A DNA stretch of 64,000 nt from DASXHZ01 sp036488085 (GTDB lineage: Bacteria > Acidobacteriota > Thermoanaerobaculia > Gp7-AA8), in assembly GCA_036488085.1 (NCBI GenBank), contig DASXHZ010000065.1, positions 62,001 to 126,000 of the forward strand, in the 5' to 3' direction. Positions 8,700-17,346 of the stretch are shown here, piece after piece (the stretch's first letter is position 1; each line of letters starts with the position of its first letter). A program made the translations under genes and the position numbers. The notes under the pieces were generated by a model. That model ran no database searches, had not been told where the DNA came from, and saw only the letters and a program-made list of their open reading frames with translations.

Positions 8700-9865
8700 A
8701 GCGCGAAGGCGCGGCCGCCGCTGGCATCCTCGCCCTCTTCTTCGCCCTTCGCCTCGCTCTTCTTCGTTTCCGCCAGCCGTTCTTCGACGAGCTGTTCACG
8801 CGCTGGATTTCCGCGAAGCCGTTCGGCGAGATCGTTTCGGCGCTGCGGTACGACTCAGGGCCGCCGCTCTACTACTTTCTGGTGCACCTCTTCCGCGATG
8901 GGCGGATCATCGCGCTCGTCGCATCGCTGATCGCGGTCGTTCTGCTGCTGCGGAAGAAGCACTTTATTGCGGCTGCGTTCGTTGCGGTCTTCCCGCCGAG
9001 CGTGCTCCTCGCTGTCGACGCGCGTGCGTATGCGCTGTGCGCGCTCTTCATCACCGTCGGGGTCTTGTACCGGGAGGTCGATGCGATCGCATTCGTCCTC
9101 GCGGCGTACTCGCACTTCTACGGCGTCCTCTTCTTTCCTTTGCTCGTCCGGAAGCCGAAGTCGCTGGCGCTGGCGCTCGCCCTCTTCGTGCCGGGCTTCG
9201 CGCTCGCCGCGGTGCAGCCGGCGGGTGCTCGGCAGTGGATGACGGCATCGTGGCCCGACGCGTTGTTCGTTCTTCCCCCGGTCGCGCTCGCGGTCGTCGG
9301 CGGAGTCGCGCTTCTCGCGTCGCTGCGCTGGAACAGGTACCTCGCGATGGTGGTCGTGCCGCTGGCGCTCGCTCTAGTGCTGCGGGTCTACGTCCCACTT
9401 CGGTTCGAGTCGGTCATAGCCGTGCCGCTGGCGCTCTGCGTCGCGGAGGGGTTGAAGGCACGCCGAGGAATGCTCCAGGAGGCGCTCGCGACCATCGTCA
9501 TCGGGGTTGGAGCGATCTGGAGCATCATCGGGATCATCGATCATGCACACCGGCGGCCGGACGACTACCGCCGCGCCGCCTGGTACGTGGCAGCCAACGT
9601 ACCGAAGCCCGAGCGCGTCGTGGCGAGCGGCTACCTCTACCTGGAGACCATCGAGAACGGACGGCCGGACGCGTTCGCCTTTCCTGTCGAGCAGGCAATT
9701 CATCCCGGCTGGCGCGCGTTTGCGACATCAAGGGACGTCCTTCCGCAGCCGCCATTCGTCTGGATTGGCGAGCGCGGCTCGCGCGAGCTCGCCCTCGTCG
9801 CCGCGCATCATCGCGTCGAGCCTCTCTGCTTCAACGCGCGCGCGATGGTCGCGCGCATCAGGTAG
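8696..9865 (+). CDS. polytopic membrane glycosyltransferase (GT39/ArnT-like)
   Basis: 389 residues with roughly nine hydrophobic segments. The N-terminal loop contains FFDELFTRWI and DSGPPLYYFLVHLF, the pattern of the dolichyl/undecaprenyl-phosphate-sugar mannosyltransferase superfamily, where an acidic residue after the first helix and a PPLYY motif line the active site. It probably moves a sugar from a lipid carrier to an acceptor outside the cytoplasm. The acceptor cannot be told from the sequence. The GTG start overlaps the receiver gene stop, so it is cotranscribed with the che operon although functionally distinct. Confidence 0.75.
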   Translation: MKREGAAAAGILALFFALRLALLRFRQPFFDELFTRWISAKPFGEIVSALRYDSGPPLYYFLVHLFRDGRIIALVASLIAVVLLLRKKHFIAAAFVAVFPPSVLLAVDARAYALCALFITVGVLYREVDAIAFVLAAYSHFYGVLFFPLLVRKPKSLALALALFVPGFALAAVQPAGARQWMTASWPDALFVLPPVALAVVGGVALLASLRWNRYLAMVVVPLALALVLRVYVPLRFESVIAVPLALCVAEGLKARRGMLQEALATIVIGVGAIWSIIGIIDHAHRRPDDYRRAAWYVAANVPKPERVVASGYLYLETIENGRPDAFAFPVEQAIHPGWRAFATSRDVLPQPPFVWIGERGSRELALVAAHHRVEPLCFNARAMVARIR

Positions 9866-9882
9866 AATCTGGAAACAACGGC

Positions 9883-10356
9883 ATGCCTCACTTCATCACG
9901 GACAAATGCATCGGGTGTAGCGTCTGCGAGATCAAATGCCCGACCAACACCATCTGGGGCGCGGCCAAGGGGCAGTACTACATCCACCCGGAGCGCTGCA
10001 TCGACTGTTCGGTCTGCGGCATCTACTGCCCGGTCGACGCCATCCAGAACCAGCACGGTGACTTCATCCCCCGCGTCAAGCCGAAGGAGATCCCGAAGGC
10101 CGACGTGATCAAGGAGCTCTGCACCGGTTGCGAGTTCTGCGTCGACATCTGTCCCTTCGAGTGCATCCGCATGGTGGACGCGCACGACGAGACGCTCGCG
10201 AACCATTACAAGATCGCCGAAGTCGACAAGAACAAGTGCGTCGCCTGCCGTCTCTGCGAGAGCGTCTGCGACAAGGACGCCATCGTCGTCCCGAACGCCC
10301 CCACGCAGCTCAAGACGTACCTCCCTGACTTCGTGGTGCTGGGCACCGGCCGCTGA
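9883..10356 (+). CDS. ferredoxin with four [4Fe-4S] motifs
   Basis: 157 residues from the ATG at 9883, preceded by GGAAA. Four classic C-x2-C-x2-C-x3-C motifs are visible: CIGCSVCEIKCP, CIDCSVCGIYCP, CTGCEFCVDICP and CVACRLCESVCD, consistent with two pairs of [4Fe-4S] clusters, a wire-like cytosolic electron carrier. A normal bacterial-type ferredoxin is half this size; this one is a duplicated form. Its partner is not evident: the next gene is a HEAT-repeat membrane protein and the respiratory operon starts about 1 kb further on. Confidence 0.93.
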   Translation: MPHFITDKCIGCSVCEIKCPTNTIWGAAKGQYYIHPERCIDCSVCGIYCPVDAIQNQHGDFIPRVKPKEIPKADVIKELCTGCEFCVDICPFECIRMVDAHDETLANHYKIAEVDKNKCVACRLCESVCDKDAIVVPNAPTQLKTYLPDFVVLGTGR

Positions 10357-11225
10357 TGCCGCCGCGCGAGCCCGACATGCCGGAGCGCGACGATCTGCCG
10401 AAGGAATCGGCCCGCACCATCCTCTTCCAGTTCGTCATCTTCCCCCTCGGCATCGTCATCATCGCGGTCGGCGTCTTTCTCCTCTTCGGGAAGTTCGCAT
10501 CGGATGACGAGTCGATCCCCGACTACCTGAACGAGATCCGCTCCGGCAGTTCCCACGAGCGCTGGCAGGCCGCTTATCAGCTTTCCAAGTCGCTCAAGCG
10601 GGGAGAGGCGAAGCGTTACCCGAATCTCGAGCAGCAGGTGGCGTCCCTCTACGTCGGCGCCAAGCACGACGACCCCCGCATCCGCCGCTACCTCTCCATG
10701 GTCCTCGGCTCCCTCGGCGATCGGCGCGCGACTCCGCTTCTCGTCGATGCCCTGAACGAGAAGGACATCGACACCCGCATCTACGCGCTCCTGGCTCTCG
10801 CCGACCTCCGCGATCCAGCCGCCGTCCCGCCGGTGATGAACGCCGCGCACGACGATGAGAAAGACGTCCGGAAGACGGCCCTCTACGCCCTCGGGTCCAT
10901 CGGCGACCGGCGAGCCTCCGACCTCCTCGCCAGCGAGCTGACCGACGAGACGGCCGATGTCCGCTACAACGCGGCCGTCGCCCTGGCGCGGATGGGTGAT
11001 CCGCGGGCGATCGGGGTGCTGCGCGAAATGCTCGACCGAAGCCGCCTCAACAACGTCCGCGACATGCGCGAAGACCAGAAGGAAGAGGCGATGATTGTGG
11101 CGATCAACTCGTACACGCCGTTGGTCGGGAAGAACGCGTCGCCGGACCTTCTGCGGCTCACGCACGACCCGAATATCCGGGTCGCGCTTGCCGCCAAGGA
11201 CGCCCTCGCTCATCTTCCGCGCTAG
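10356..11225 (+). CDS. membrane-anchored HEAT-repeat protein
   Basis: 289 residues. One transmembrane helix near residues 24-48 (VIFPLGIVIIAVGVFLLFG) is followed by five to six HEAT/PBS-lyase-like repeats (MVLGSLGDRRATPLLVDALN, ALADLRDPAAVPPVMNAA, ALGSIGDRRASDLLASEL, ALARMGDPRAIGVLREML). The start overlaps the ferredoxin stop in TGATG. No enzymatic motif is present. It may anchor the ferredoxin or another partner at the membrane (inference from linkage). Confidence 0.88.
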   Translation: MPPREPDMPERDDLPKESARTILFQFVIFPLGIVIIAVGVFLLFGKFASDDESIPDYLNEIRSGSSHERWQAAYQLSKSLKRGEAKRYPNLEQQVASLYVGAKHDDPRIRRYLSMVLGSLGDRRATPLLVDALNEKDIDTRIYALLALADLRDPAAVPPVMNAAHDDEKDVRKTALYALGSIGDRRASDLLASELTDETADVRYNAAVALARMGDPRAIGVLREMLDRSRLNNVRDMREDQKEEAMIVAINSYTPLVGKNASPDLLRLTHDPNIRVALAAKDALAHLPR

Positions 11226-11233
11226 CAACGAGT

Positions 11234-11250
11234 TGCGACGTCACGTCGCA
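11234..11250. promoter_or_regulatory. 17-bp dyad upstream of the respiratory operon promoter
   Basis: TGCGACG-TCA-CGTCGCA is a perfect 7-bp inverted repeat with a 3-base centre, 24 bases before the likely -35 box of the Rieske gene and just after the stop of the previous gene. It could be an operator or a short hairpin; no T tract follows, so an intrinsic terminator is less likely. Confidence 0.4.
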
Positions 11251-11274
11251 GCGTGTTTGGCATCACGTTTTTCG

Positions 11275-11303
11275 TTGACACGCTTTCCCGAATCGCTGAT
11301 ATT
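11275..11303 (+). promoter_or_regulatory. sigma-70-like promoter of the Rieske/cytochrome operon
   Basis: A perfect TTGACA at 11275-11280 is followed after 17 bases by GATATT at 11298-11303 (4 of 6 to TATAAT). Transcription would begin near 11310, about 20 bases before the Rieske ATG at 11331. This supports the shorter Rieske start and a separate transcription unit for the respiratory genes. Confidence 0.6.
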
Positions 11304-11330
11304 AGGCGGCACCGAATCGCAGCTCTTCGA

Positions 11331-11903
11331 ATGGCCGAAGACATCACTCCATATCAGGCGAATCCGAAAACTCCCTTGGCCGGGAGTGCCGCGGCTGACA
11401 TCCGCGAGCAAGGGGAAATCTCCCGCCGCAGCTTCCCCGTAGTTCTCACCACGGCCTGGGTCGCTTTGGCAGCAGCGCTCGGCGGTCTTGCTTCCATTCT
11501 TGGCCGGTTCATGTTCCCCAACGTCCTCTTCGAGCCGGTCCAGAAGTTCAAGGCCGGTTTCGTTGCCGACTACACCATCGGGGACGTCGACGAGCGGTGG
11601 AAGGACAAGTACGGCATCTGGATCGTACGCACCGAGGAGTTGATGTACGCCCTCATCACCGTGTGTACCCACCTCGGCTGCACGCCGAACTGGCTCGCTT
11701 CGCAGAACAAGTTCAAGTGCCCCTGCCACGGCAGCGGCTACTACAAGACCGGAGTCAATTTCGAGGGACCGGCGCCACGGCCGCTCGAGCGCGCGAAGAT
11801 TTTTCTCGATACCTCGGATGGCCAGATCGTCGTCGACAAGTCTGTCCAGTTCCACCAGGAGCGCGGCGATTGGACCAATCCCGAGGCGTTCATCAAGACC
11901 TAG
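11331..11903 (+). CDS. Rieske [2Fe-2S] subunit of a bc1/b6f-type complex
   Basis: 190 residues. A Tat-like SRRSF motif precedes a membrane anchor (about residues 35-57), then the cluster domain with the ligand motifs CTHLGC and CPCHGSGY. It carries electrons from quinol to the cytochrome c partner on the periplasmic side. I use the ATG at 11331; an in-frame start 26 codons upstream (11253) would sit over the promoter. A strong AGAGGAGA precedes the next gene, cytochrome b. Confidence 0.95.
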   Translation: MAEDITPYQANPKTPLAGSAAADIREQGEISRRSFPVVLTTAWVALAAALGGLASILGRFMFPNVLFEPVQKFKAGFVADYTIGDVDERWKDKYGIWIVRTEELMYALITVCTHLGCTPNWLASQNKFKCPCHGSGYYKTGVNFEGPAPRPLERAKIFLDTSDGQIVVDKSVQFHQERGDWTNPEAFIKT

Positions 11904-11915
11904 AAGAGGAGACGG

Positions 11916-12701
11916 ATGGCGAAGCTCAAATCAGTCCAGGAAGGCATCGTCAACTCTCAGGTCTGGAAGTCCATCTTTCGCGTCGGCGTCCCGAACACCA
12001 ACCGCAAGCGCGTCCTCGCCGTCCTCGGGTCGCTCATCCTCCATCTCCATCCCGTCAAAGTGCGCCGCTCCGGCGTCCGAATGAGCTACACCTGGTGCAT
12101 GGGCGGGACGTCGTTCTTCCTCTTCCTCGTCGAGACGATCACCGGCCTGCTGCTGATGTTCTATTACCGGCCGACGATCGAGTACGCCTTTACCGACATC
12201 ATCGACCTGCGCGAGCAGGCGCCGTTCGGGATCATGCGCGAGATGCACCGCTGGGGTGCGCACGCCATGGTCATCGCCGTGTGGCTGCACATGTTCCGCG
12301 TCTTCATGACCGGCTCGTACAAGCCGCCCCGAGAGTTCAACTGGAACGTCGGCGTCATCCTCCTCGTGCTGACGCTGCTCCTCTCCTTTACCGGATACCT
12401 CTTGCCGTGGGATCAGCTCGCAATCTGGGCAATCACCGTCGGCTCGAACATGGCGCGCGCCACGCCAGGCGCGGGAAATGAGGGCCCCATGTCGGGGCTG
12501 GTAAAACTTGGCGACATACGATTGATACACGCGGGTGACGACGCCCGCTTCGCCCTCATTGGCGGCAGATCCATCGGCCCCGCGACGCTGCTGCGCTTCT
12601 ACGTGCTGCACTGCATGGTGATCCCGCTGGCCGCCGGCTTCCTGATGGCGATCCACTTCTGGCGAGTACGAAAAGATGGGGGAATCTCCGGTCCACTGTA
12701 G
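11916..12701 (+). CDS. cytochrome b, N-terminal (b6-like) subunit
   Basis: 261 residues with four membrane helices. Haem ligands are H111 and H125 in the second helix (HRWGAH to WLHMF) and H232 and H247 in the fourth (LHCMVI to AIHFW). The 15-residue step of the second pair is the b6 rather than mitochondrial spacing. It oxidises quinol together with the Rieske subunit. About 40 residues between the third and fourth helices (181-222) form a longer loop than usual. The b6-like split form fits the separate C-terminal gene downstream. Confidence 0.93.
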   Translation: MAKLKSVQEGIVNSQVWKSIFRVGVPNTNRKRVLAVLGSLILHLHPVKVRRSGVRMSYTWCMGGTSFFLFLVETITGLLLMFYYRPTIEYAFTDIIDLREQAPFGIMREMHRWGAHAMVIAVWLHMFRVFMTGSYKPPREFNWNVGVILLVLTLLLSFTGYLLPWDQLAIWAITVGSNMARATPGAGNEGPMSGLVKLGDIRLIHAGDDARFALIGGRSIGPATLLRFYVLHCMVIPLAAGFLMAIHFWRVRKDGGISGPL

Positions 12702-12721
12702 GCCCTCAGAGCGAGCCGCCG

Positions 12722-13945
12722 ATGACATTCCTGAAAGACTTCGTCAACGTACTGTCCGGCGCGTCGATCTCTTTTCTGCTCCTGTCTTCACTTTTCGGCT
12801 CGATCGTCTTCTTCAACCTGCTCGACGGCCGGCTGAAGTCGAAAGCGGGCGGCGGGTTTGTCGCTTTTGGCGTCGCCCTCATCGTCGTCGGTCTTTTCAT
12901 CAAGCCACTGCTCTACCTTGGGATCGCCTACCTGCTGCTGATGTTCGCGCTCGCGAATCTCGGGCCGCGGCTTTGGGACACCAAGACGGGGCTGTGGATC
13001 CTGATCATCGGCGGCGGTGCGTTCGGCATCTCGATGTTCGATCCGAACTTCTTTCTCATCGCCGCGAAGCCGGACAACGTCCCGATCGTGGCGATGATCT
13101 TCCTCCTCGGCATCTTCACCTGGGTCGCGTTGCGGAAGGCGTATCTCAACGACCGCCAGATCGCGCTCGGCGGCATGCCGTGGGAGAAGACGGAGTCGGA
13201 CGAGAAGCTCTTCACGTGGCCGGATCTCGTCTACACGGAGATGCTCTGCATGATCCTCCTCACGATCGTGATGATCGTCTGGTCGGTCGCGCTCCGCGCC
13301 CCGCTCGAAGAGGCAGCCAATCCCACCTCGTCTCCGAATCCTGCGAAGGCGCCGTGGTACTTCCTCGGCCTGCAGGAGATGCTCGTCTACTTCGACCCGT
13401 GGCTGGCCGGCGTCGTCCTCCCGACGTTGATCATCGTCGGCCTGATGGCGATCCCCTACATCGATACGAATCCGAAGGGGAACGGCTACTACTCGTTTCG
13501 CGACCGCAAGTGGGAGATCGGCGTCTTCCTCTACGGCTTCCTCGTGCTCTGGTCGTTCCTCATCATCACCGGAACGTTCCTGCGCGGGCCGAACTGGAAC
13601 TTCTTCGGGCCATACGAATACTGGGATCCGAACAAGCTCGTTCCCCTCGTCAACGTCGACCTCTCGGAGCTGATCTGGGTCAAGCTCCTGGCGATGCCGC
13701 TGCCGAAGCTGTGGGTGATCCGCGAGATTTTCGGCATCGGGCTCGTCATCGGCTACATGGGACTGCCGCCGCTGCTGGCGATGGGACCCTTCCGCCGTTT
13801 CTATCTGAAGATGGGTGCGCCGCGTTACTACGTCGGCTCGTTCCTCTTCCTTTTCATGCTTTCGCTGCCGATCAAGATGGTCCTGCGCTGGCTGTTTAAT
13901 CTGAAATACCTGGTGCATATCCAGGAGATCTTTTTCAATATTTAG
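12722..13945 (+). CDS. cytochrome b C-terminal (subunit IV-like) protein with extra N-terminal membrane domain
   Basis: 407 residues. From about residue 165 it matches the C-terminal half of cytochrome b/subunit IV: PDLVYTEMLCMILL, then RAPLEEAANPTSSP and APWYFLGLQEML, the conserved block near the quinol site. Subunit IV alone is about 160 residues. Here about 150 N-terminal residues add three to four membrane helices that I do not recognise, and there are further helices at the C-terminus. It completes the quinol-oxidising core with the preceding gene. Confidence 0.88.
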   Translation: MTFLKDFVNVLSGASISFLLLSSLFGSIVFFNLLDGRLKSKAGGGFVAFGVALIVVGLFIKPLLYLGIAYLLLMFALANLGPRLWDTKTGLWILIIGGGAFGISMFDPNFFLIAAKPDNVPIVAMIFLLGIFTWVALRKAYLNDRQIALGGMPWEKTESDEKLFTWPDLVYTEMLCMILLTIVMIVWSVALRAPLEEAANPTSSPNPAKAPWYFLGLQEMLVYFDPWLAGVVLPTLIIVGLMAIPYIDTNPKGNGYYSFRDRKWEIGVFLYGFLVLWSFLIITGTFLRGPNWNFFGPYEYWDPNKLVPLVNVDLSELIWVKLLAMPLPKLWVIREIFGIGLVIGYMGLPPLLAMGPFRRFYLKMGAPRYYVGSFLFLFMLSLPIKMVLRWLFNLKYLVHIQEIFFNI

Positions 13946-14017
13946 CTCCAAGCTCGCAGCTCTAAGCTCTAAGCCGAATCGCTTAGAGCCTGGAGCTTAG
14001 AGCTTAGAGCTTCGAGA
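13944..14017. repeat. imperfect palindromic repeat element (AGCTCTAAGC family)
   Basis: A left arm of iterated AGCTCTAAGCTCTAAGC (to 13974) faces a right arm of GCTTAGAGCTTAGAGCTT (from 13982), separated by about seven bases. The element fills nearly all of the gap between the cytochrome b C-terminal gene and the octahaem cytochrome gene, and could fold into a long hairpin in the polycistronic RNA. Arms are built from short direct repeats, as in other elements in this window. Confidence 0.75.
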
Positions 14018-14028
14018 GCGACAACGAT

Positions 14029-17000
14029 TTGAAACCACAAGAACCGATCCCGCACAACTACAGCATGGGGCGCCTGAACGCGATCTTCGCGTGGTCGGCG
14101 CTCGGGCTGTTGGCCGTCACCGGGATCATCGTCGGCTACGACTACGTGCGCGGCTGGAAGTGGTTCCAGTGGGAGTTCCTCCGCATCCAGCAGGACCGCC
14201 TGGAGTCGCAACTGCGCGACGCGAAGCGGGACGAGAACAAGACCCAGCTCGCCGCGCTCGACCAGCAGGTGAAGGCGCAGGAACTGACCATCGCGAAGCA
14301 CCGCGAGCAGTACGTCGTGGCGCAGAAAGACCTCGACGACTGGGAGGGGAAGCACTACGCCGCTGACGAGGACTACCGGTTCGCGAAAGCCAATCTCGAC
14401 GCCAACCGCTACGAGCTCGAGACCGCGGTCACGCAGCACGCGAAGAACCTCCCCGCAAAGCAGAAGGAATACGATACCCTCAACCAGCACGTGAACGACC
14501 TCCAGCTTCGGCTGCAGGACGTCACGCGACGCCGCGACGCCGCGCGCGCCAACGTCGACACCTGGATGCAGCGCATCAAGGATGCCGAGGACAAGAAGAA
14601 AGCGCTGACCGCGTCGATCGATCTGATCAACAAACAGCTCACCACCGTCGAGGCATCGAGCAACTTCTTCCTCCTGAACGCTCCGATGCTCGACTTCATC
14701 GCGCCGACTTTCAAGATCGACCAGGTCGTGATCCCCGACATGTACGTGAACGTCAACTACATGGACGTTCCGCGCGTCGACCGCTGCATGACCTGCCATC
14801 GCGCCATCGACCGTCCCGGCTTCGAGTCGAAGAAAGAAGCCGCGCGCCTCGAGAAAGACCTGCAGACGAAGCTCGACACCGGCCAGATTGCGCCCGATAA
14901 GCGCGCCGACACCGAGCAGCGCGTCGCGGATCTCAAGCGCATTGAAGACGACCCGACCGAGGTCCTCAACCCGTTCCGTACCCACCCGAAGCTCGAGCTC
15001 TTCGTCGGATCGGCGTCACCGCATCCGCTGCTCGAATTCGGCTGCACCGGCTGCCATCGCGGACAGGATCGCGCCACCGAATTCGGCCGCGCCGGCCACG
15101 TTCCCGCGAGCCCGAAGATGGAGCATCGATGGGAGTCGGCGGTCGTCAGTCTCCTGCCCGGACCGTGGGACTACAACAAGCGCCACTGGGCGTACGATCC
15201 GAACCCCTTCCTCGAGACGCCGATGTACCCGCGCCAGTATTACGAGGCCGGCTGCATCAAGTGCCACTCGAACCAGGTGCAGGTGCGCGGCGGCGATCAG
15301 GTCACGAAGGCGACGGCGACGGTCGAGCTGTACGGCTGCTACGCCTGCCACAAGATCGCGACGTGGCGTTTCACCGACCTCCGTAAGCCCGGCCCCGACC
15401 TGAACGGCATCGCGGAGAAGACGACGCCGGAGTGGGCGATCCGCTGGATCTCCGAGCCGCAGCGCTTCCGCTCCACGACGCGCATGCCGTCGTTCTTCTA
15501 CCAGCGCAACATGATCGGTCCGTTCGTCCCGCCGGACGAGCGTGCCCAGAACATCAAGTTCCAGAACGCCGAGATCCACGCGATCGTGACGTACCTCTTC
15601 GCGAACTCGACGCATCGCACCTGGCAGGCGCCGCTCAACGGCGACGCGAAACACGGCGAACAGATGGTCAACTCCGTCGGCTGCCTCGGGTGCCACGTTC
15701 CGACCGAGTGGGTCAAGGACGGGAGCAGCGGCCAGATGCGTCTCGCCAAGCGCGACGACTACCCGCTCGAGCGCAACTACGGTTTCAACTTCACCGGCGT
15801 CGGCACGAAGGCGAACGCCGCGTGGATCTACAACTGGGTCAAGAACCCGAAGGCGTACTACCCCGATGCGCCGATGCCGTCGCTCCGGCTGAGCGACCAG
15901 GAAGCGTCCGACATTACTGCGTATCTCCTCCTGCAGCAGAAGCCGCAGTTCATGAAGCAGCAGATCCAGCCCGCCGATCCGAAGGCGGTGCATGACCTCG
16001 CAAAGGCGTACCTCATCAACACCATGAGCGACGTCGACGCCGAGGCGAAGCTGCGGTCGATGCCGATGGAGGAGCAGCTCAAGTACCTCGGGCAGCGGAG
16101 CATCGAAAAGTACGGCTGCTACTCCTGCCACAACATCAGAGGCTTCGAGGGCCTCAAGCCGATCGGAACCGAGCTGACGATCGAAGGCTCCAAGGCGCTC
16201 CACCTCTTCGACTTCGGCTTTATCCATTCCTACCGCCATGAGAGCGGGAAGGAGGAGCACGTCCTCCACACGGTGCCGTCGTGGGTGTACAACAAGGTCC
16301 GCAGCCCGCGCGTGTACGACGACCAGCGCGCGAAGTCGTACAACGACAAGCTGAAGATGCCGAACTTCCACCTCAGCGAGGAGGAAGCGCGGATGGTCAC
16401 GATGGTCGTCCTCGGCCTGACGAAAGACAGAGTCAGCCTCGAGAAGATGGCCGAGCGCGATCCGGTTTCGCACGCTGCCGAGGAAGGACGCAAGCTCGTC
16501 TCGCAGCACAACTGCCGCGCGTGTCACGTCGTCGACGGCTACGGCCGCGCGATCGCGTCGCAGATCGCCGACGCGAACTTCCTCCCGCCTGACCTCTCGC
16601 CGGAGGGCGGACGCGCGCAGTCGCCGTTCCTCTACAACTTCCTGAAAGACCCGACCGTCATGCACATCCGGCCGTGGGTCAACGTCCGGATGCCGACCTT
16701 CCAGTTCAGCGACAAGGAAGCGAATACGCTCGTCTCCTTCTTCGCGGCGGAAGGGAAGGCGCAGACATTCGACAACCAGTACACGGCATCGCCGTCGCCG
16801 CAGAACGTCGCGGTCGGCCGCGAGATCTTCACGATGCTGCGTTGCGCGCAGTGTCACGCCATCACTCCGGTGAATCCCGAGAATCCGCCGGTGCCGAACG
16901 TCGCCGACGCGACCTCACTCGCGCCGAACCTGACGCTGGCGCGCATCCGCCTGCGTCACGACTGGATCCCTGACTGGGTGCGACGGCCGAACGAGATGAT

Positions 17001-17325
17001 CCCGAATACGCGGATGCCGACCAACTTCCCGCGCGACGCCGCGTCGGGAGGTTTCCAGTCGCCGCTCGCGATGGCGATCGACACGCCGCAGTTCGCGCAG
17101 TACAAGGCGACGCTGCTGCCGTACTTCAACAACGACCCGAAGGAACTGAAACGGACGATGGGCGACCCCGTCGCGCTCACCGACTACCTACGCGATTACA
17201 TCTGGAGCATCGGCATCACGCAGATGCGCGCCGCTGCTCCGAACCAAGGCCCCACTTTGAACGTTCCGAATCAGCCGCCGCTGCCGCCGCCCTCCAGCGC
17301 CGGGGCCGCGTCGACGGGACGGTAG
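14029..17325 (+). CDS. membrane-anchored octahaem cytochrome c of the bc-type complex
   Basis: 1098 residues. One membrane helix near residues 17-35 (AIFAWSALGLLAVTGIIVGY) is followed by a long charged, probably coiled-coil segment (50-240), then eight CxxCH haem c sites: CMTCH, CTGCH, CIKCH, CYACH, CLGCH, CYSCH, CRACH and CAQCH, arranged as repeated cytochrome c domains. It sits where cytochrome c1 or f would be encoded and probably accepts electrons from the Rieske protein and wires them to the oxidase. The start is TTG at 14029; an ATG at residue 13 is the alternative. The extended coiled coil before the haems is unusual. Confidence 0.9.
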   Translation: MKPQEPIPHNYSMGRLNAIFAWSALGLLAVTGIIVGYDYVRGWKWFQWEFLRIQQDRLESQLRDAKRDENKTQLAALDQQVKAQELTIAKHREQYVVAQKDLDDWEGKHYAADEDYRFAKANLDANRYELETAVTQHAKNLPAKQKEYDTLNQHVNDLQLRLQDVTRRRDAARANVDTWMQRIKDAEDKKKALTASIDLINKQLTTVEASSNFFLLNAPMLDFIAPTFKIDQVVIPDMYVNVNYMDVPRVDRCMTCHRAIDRPGFESKKEAARLEKDLQTKLDTGQIAPDKRADTEQRVADLKRIEDDPTEVLNPFRTHPKLELFVGSASPHPLLEFGCTGCHRGQDRATEFGRAGHVPASPKMEHRWESAVVSLLPGPWDYNKRHWAYDPNPFLETPMYPRQYYEAGCIKCHSNQVQVRGGDQVTKATATVELYGCYACHKIATWRFTDLRKPGPDLNGIAEKTTPEWAIRWISEPQRFRSTTRMPSFFYQRNMIGPFVPPDERAQNIKFQNAEIHAIVTYLFANSTHRTWQAPLNGDAKHGEQMVNSVGCLGCHVPTEWVKDGSSGQMRLAKRDDYPLERNYGFNFTGVGTKANAAWIYNWVKNPKAYYPDAPMPSLRLSDQEASDITAYLLLQQKPQFMKQQIQPADPKAVHDLAKAYLINTMSDVDAEAKLRSMPMEEQLKYLGQRSIEKYGCYSCHNIRGFEGLKPIGTELTIEGSKALHLFDFGFIHSYRHESGKEEHVLHTVPSWVYNKVRSPRVYDDQRAKSYNDKLKMPNFHLSEEEARMVTMVVLGLTKDRVSLEKMAERDPVSHAAEEGRKLVSQHNCRACHVVDGYGRAIASQIADANFLPPDLSPEGGRAQSPFLYNFLKDPTVMHIRPWVNVRMPTFQFSDKEANTLVSFFAAEGKAQTFDNQYTASPSPQNVAVGREIFTMLRCAQCHAITPVNPENPPVPNVADATSLAPNLTLARIRLRHDWIPDWVRRPNEMIPNTRMPTNFPRDAASGGFQSPLAMAIDTPQFAQYKATLLPYFNNDPKELKRTMGDPVALTDYLRDYIWSIGITQMRAAAPNQGPTLNVPNQPPLPPPSSAGAASTGR

Positions 17326-17346
17326 AGATAAGGAGTTGTTGGACTC

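Noticed and set aside
11253..11330. Longer N-terminus for the Rieske protein
   Set aside because: The extra 26 codons overlap a good promoter; the ATG at 11331 gives the normal family start.
15016..16857. Long minus-strand open frame (613 codons) opposite the octahaem cytochrome
   Set aside because: It is an antisense shadow of a high-GC gene; the plus strand carries eight haem motifs and the minus product has no recognisable domain.
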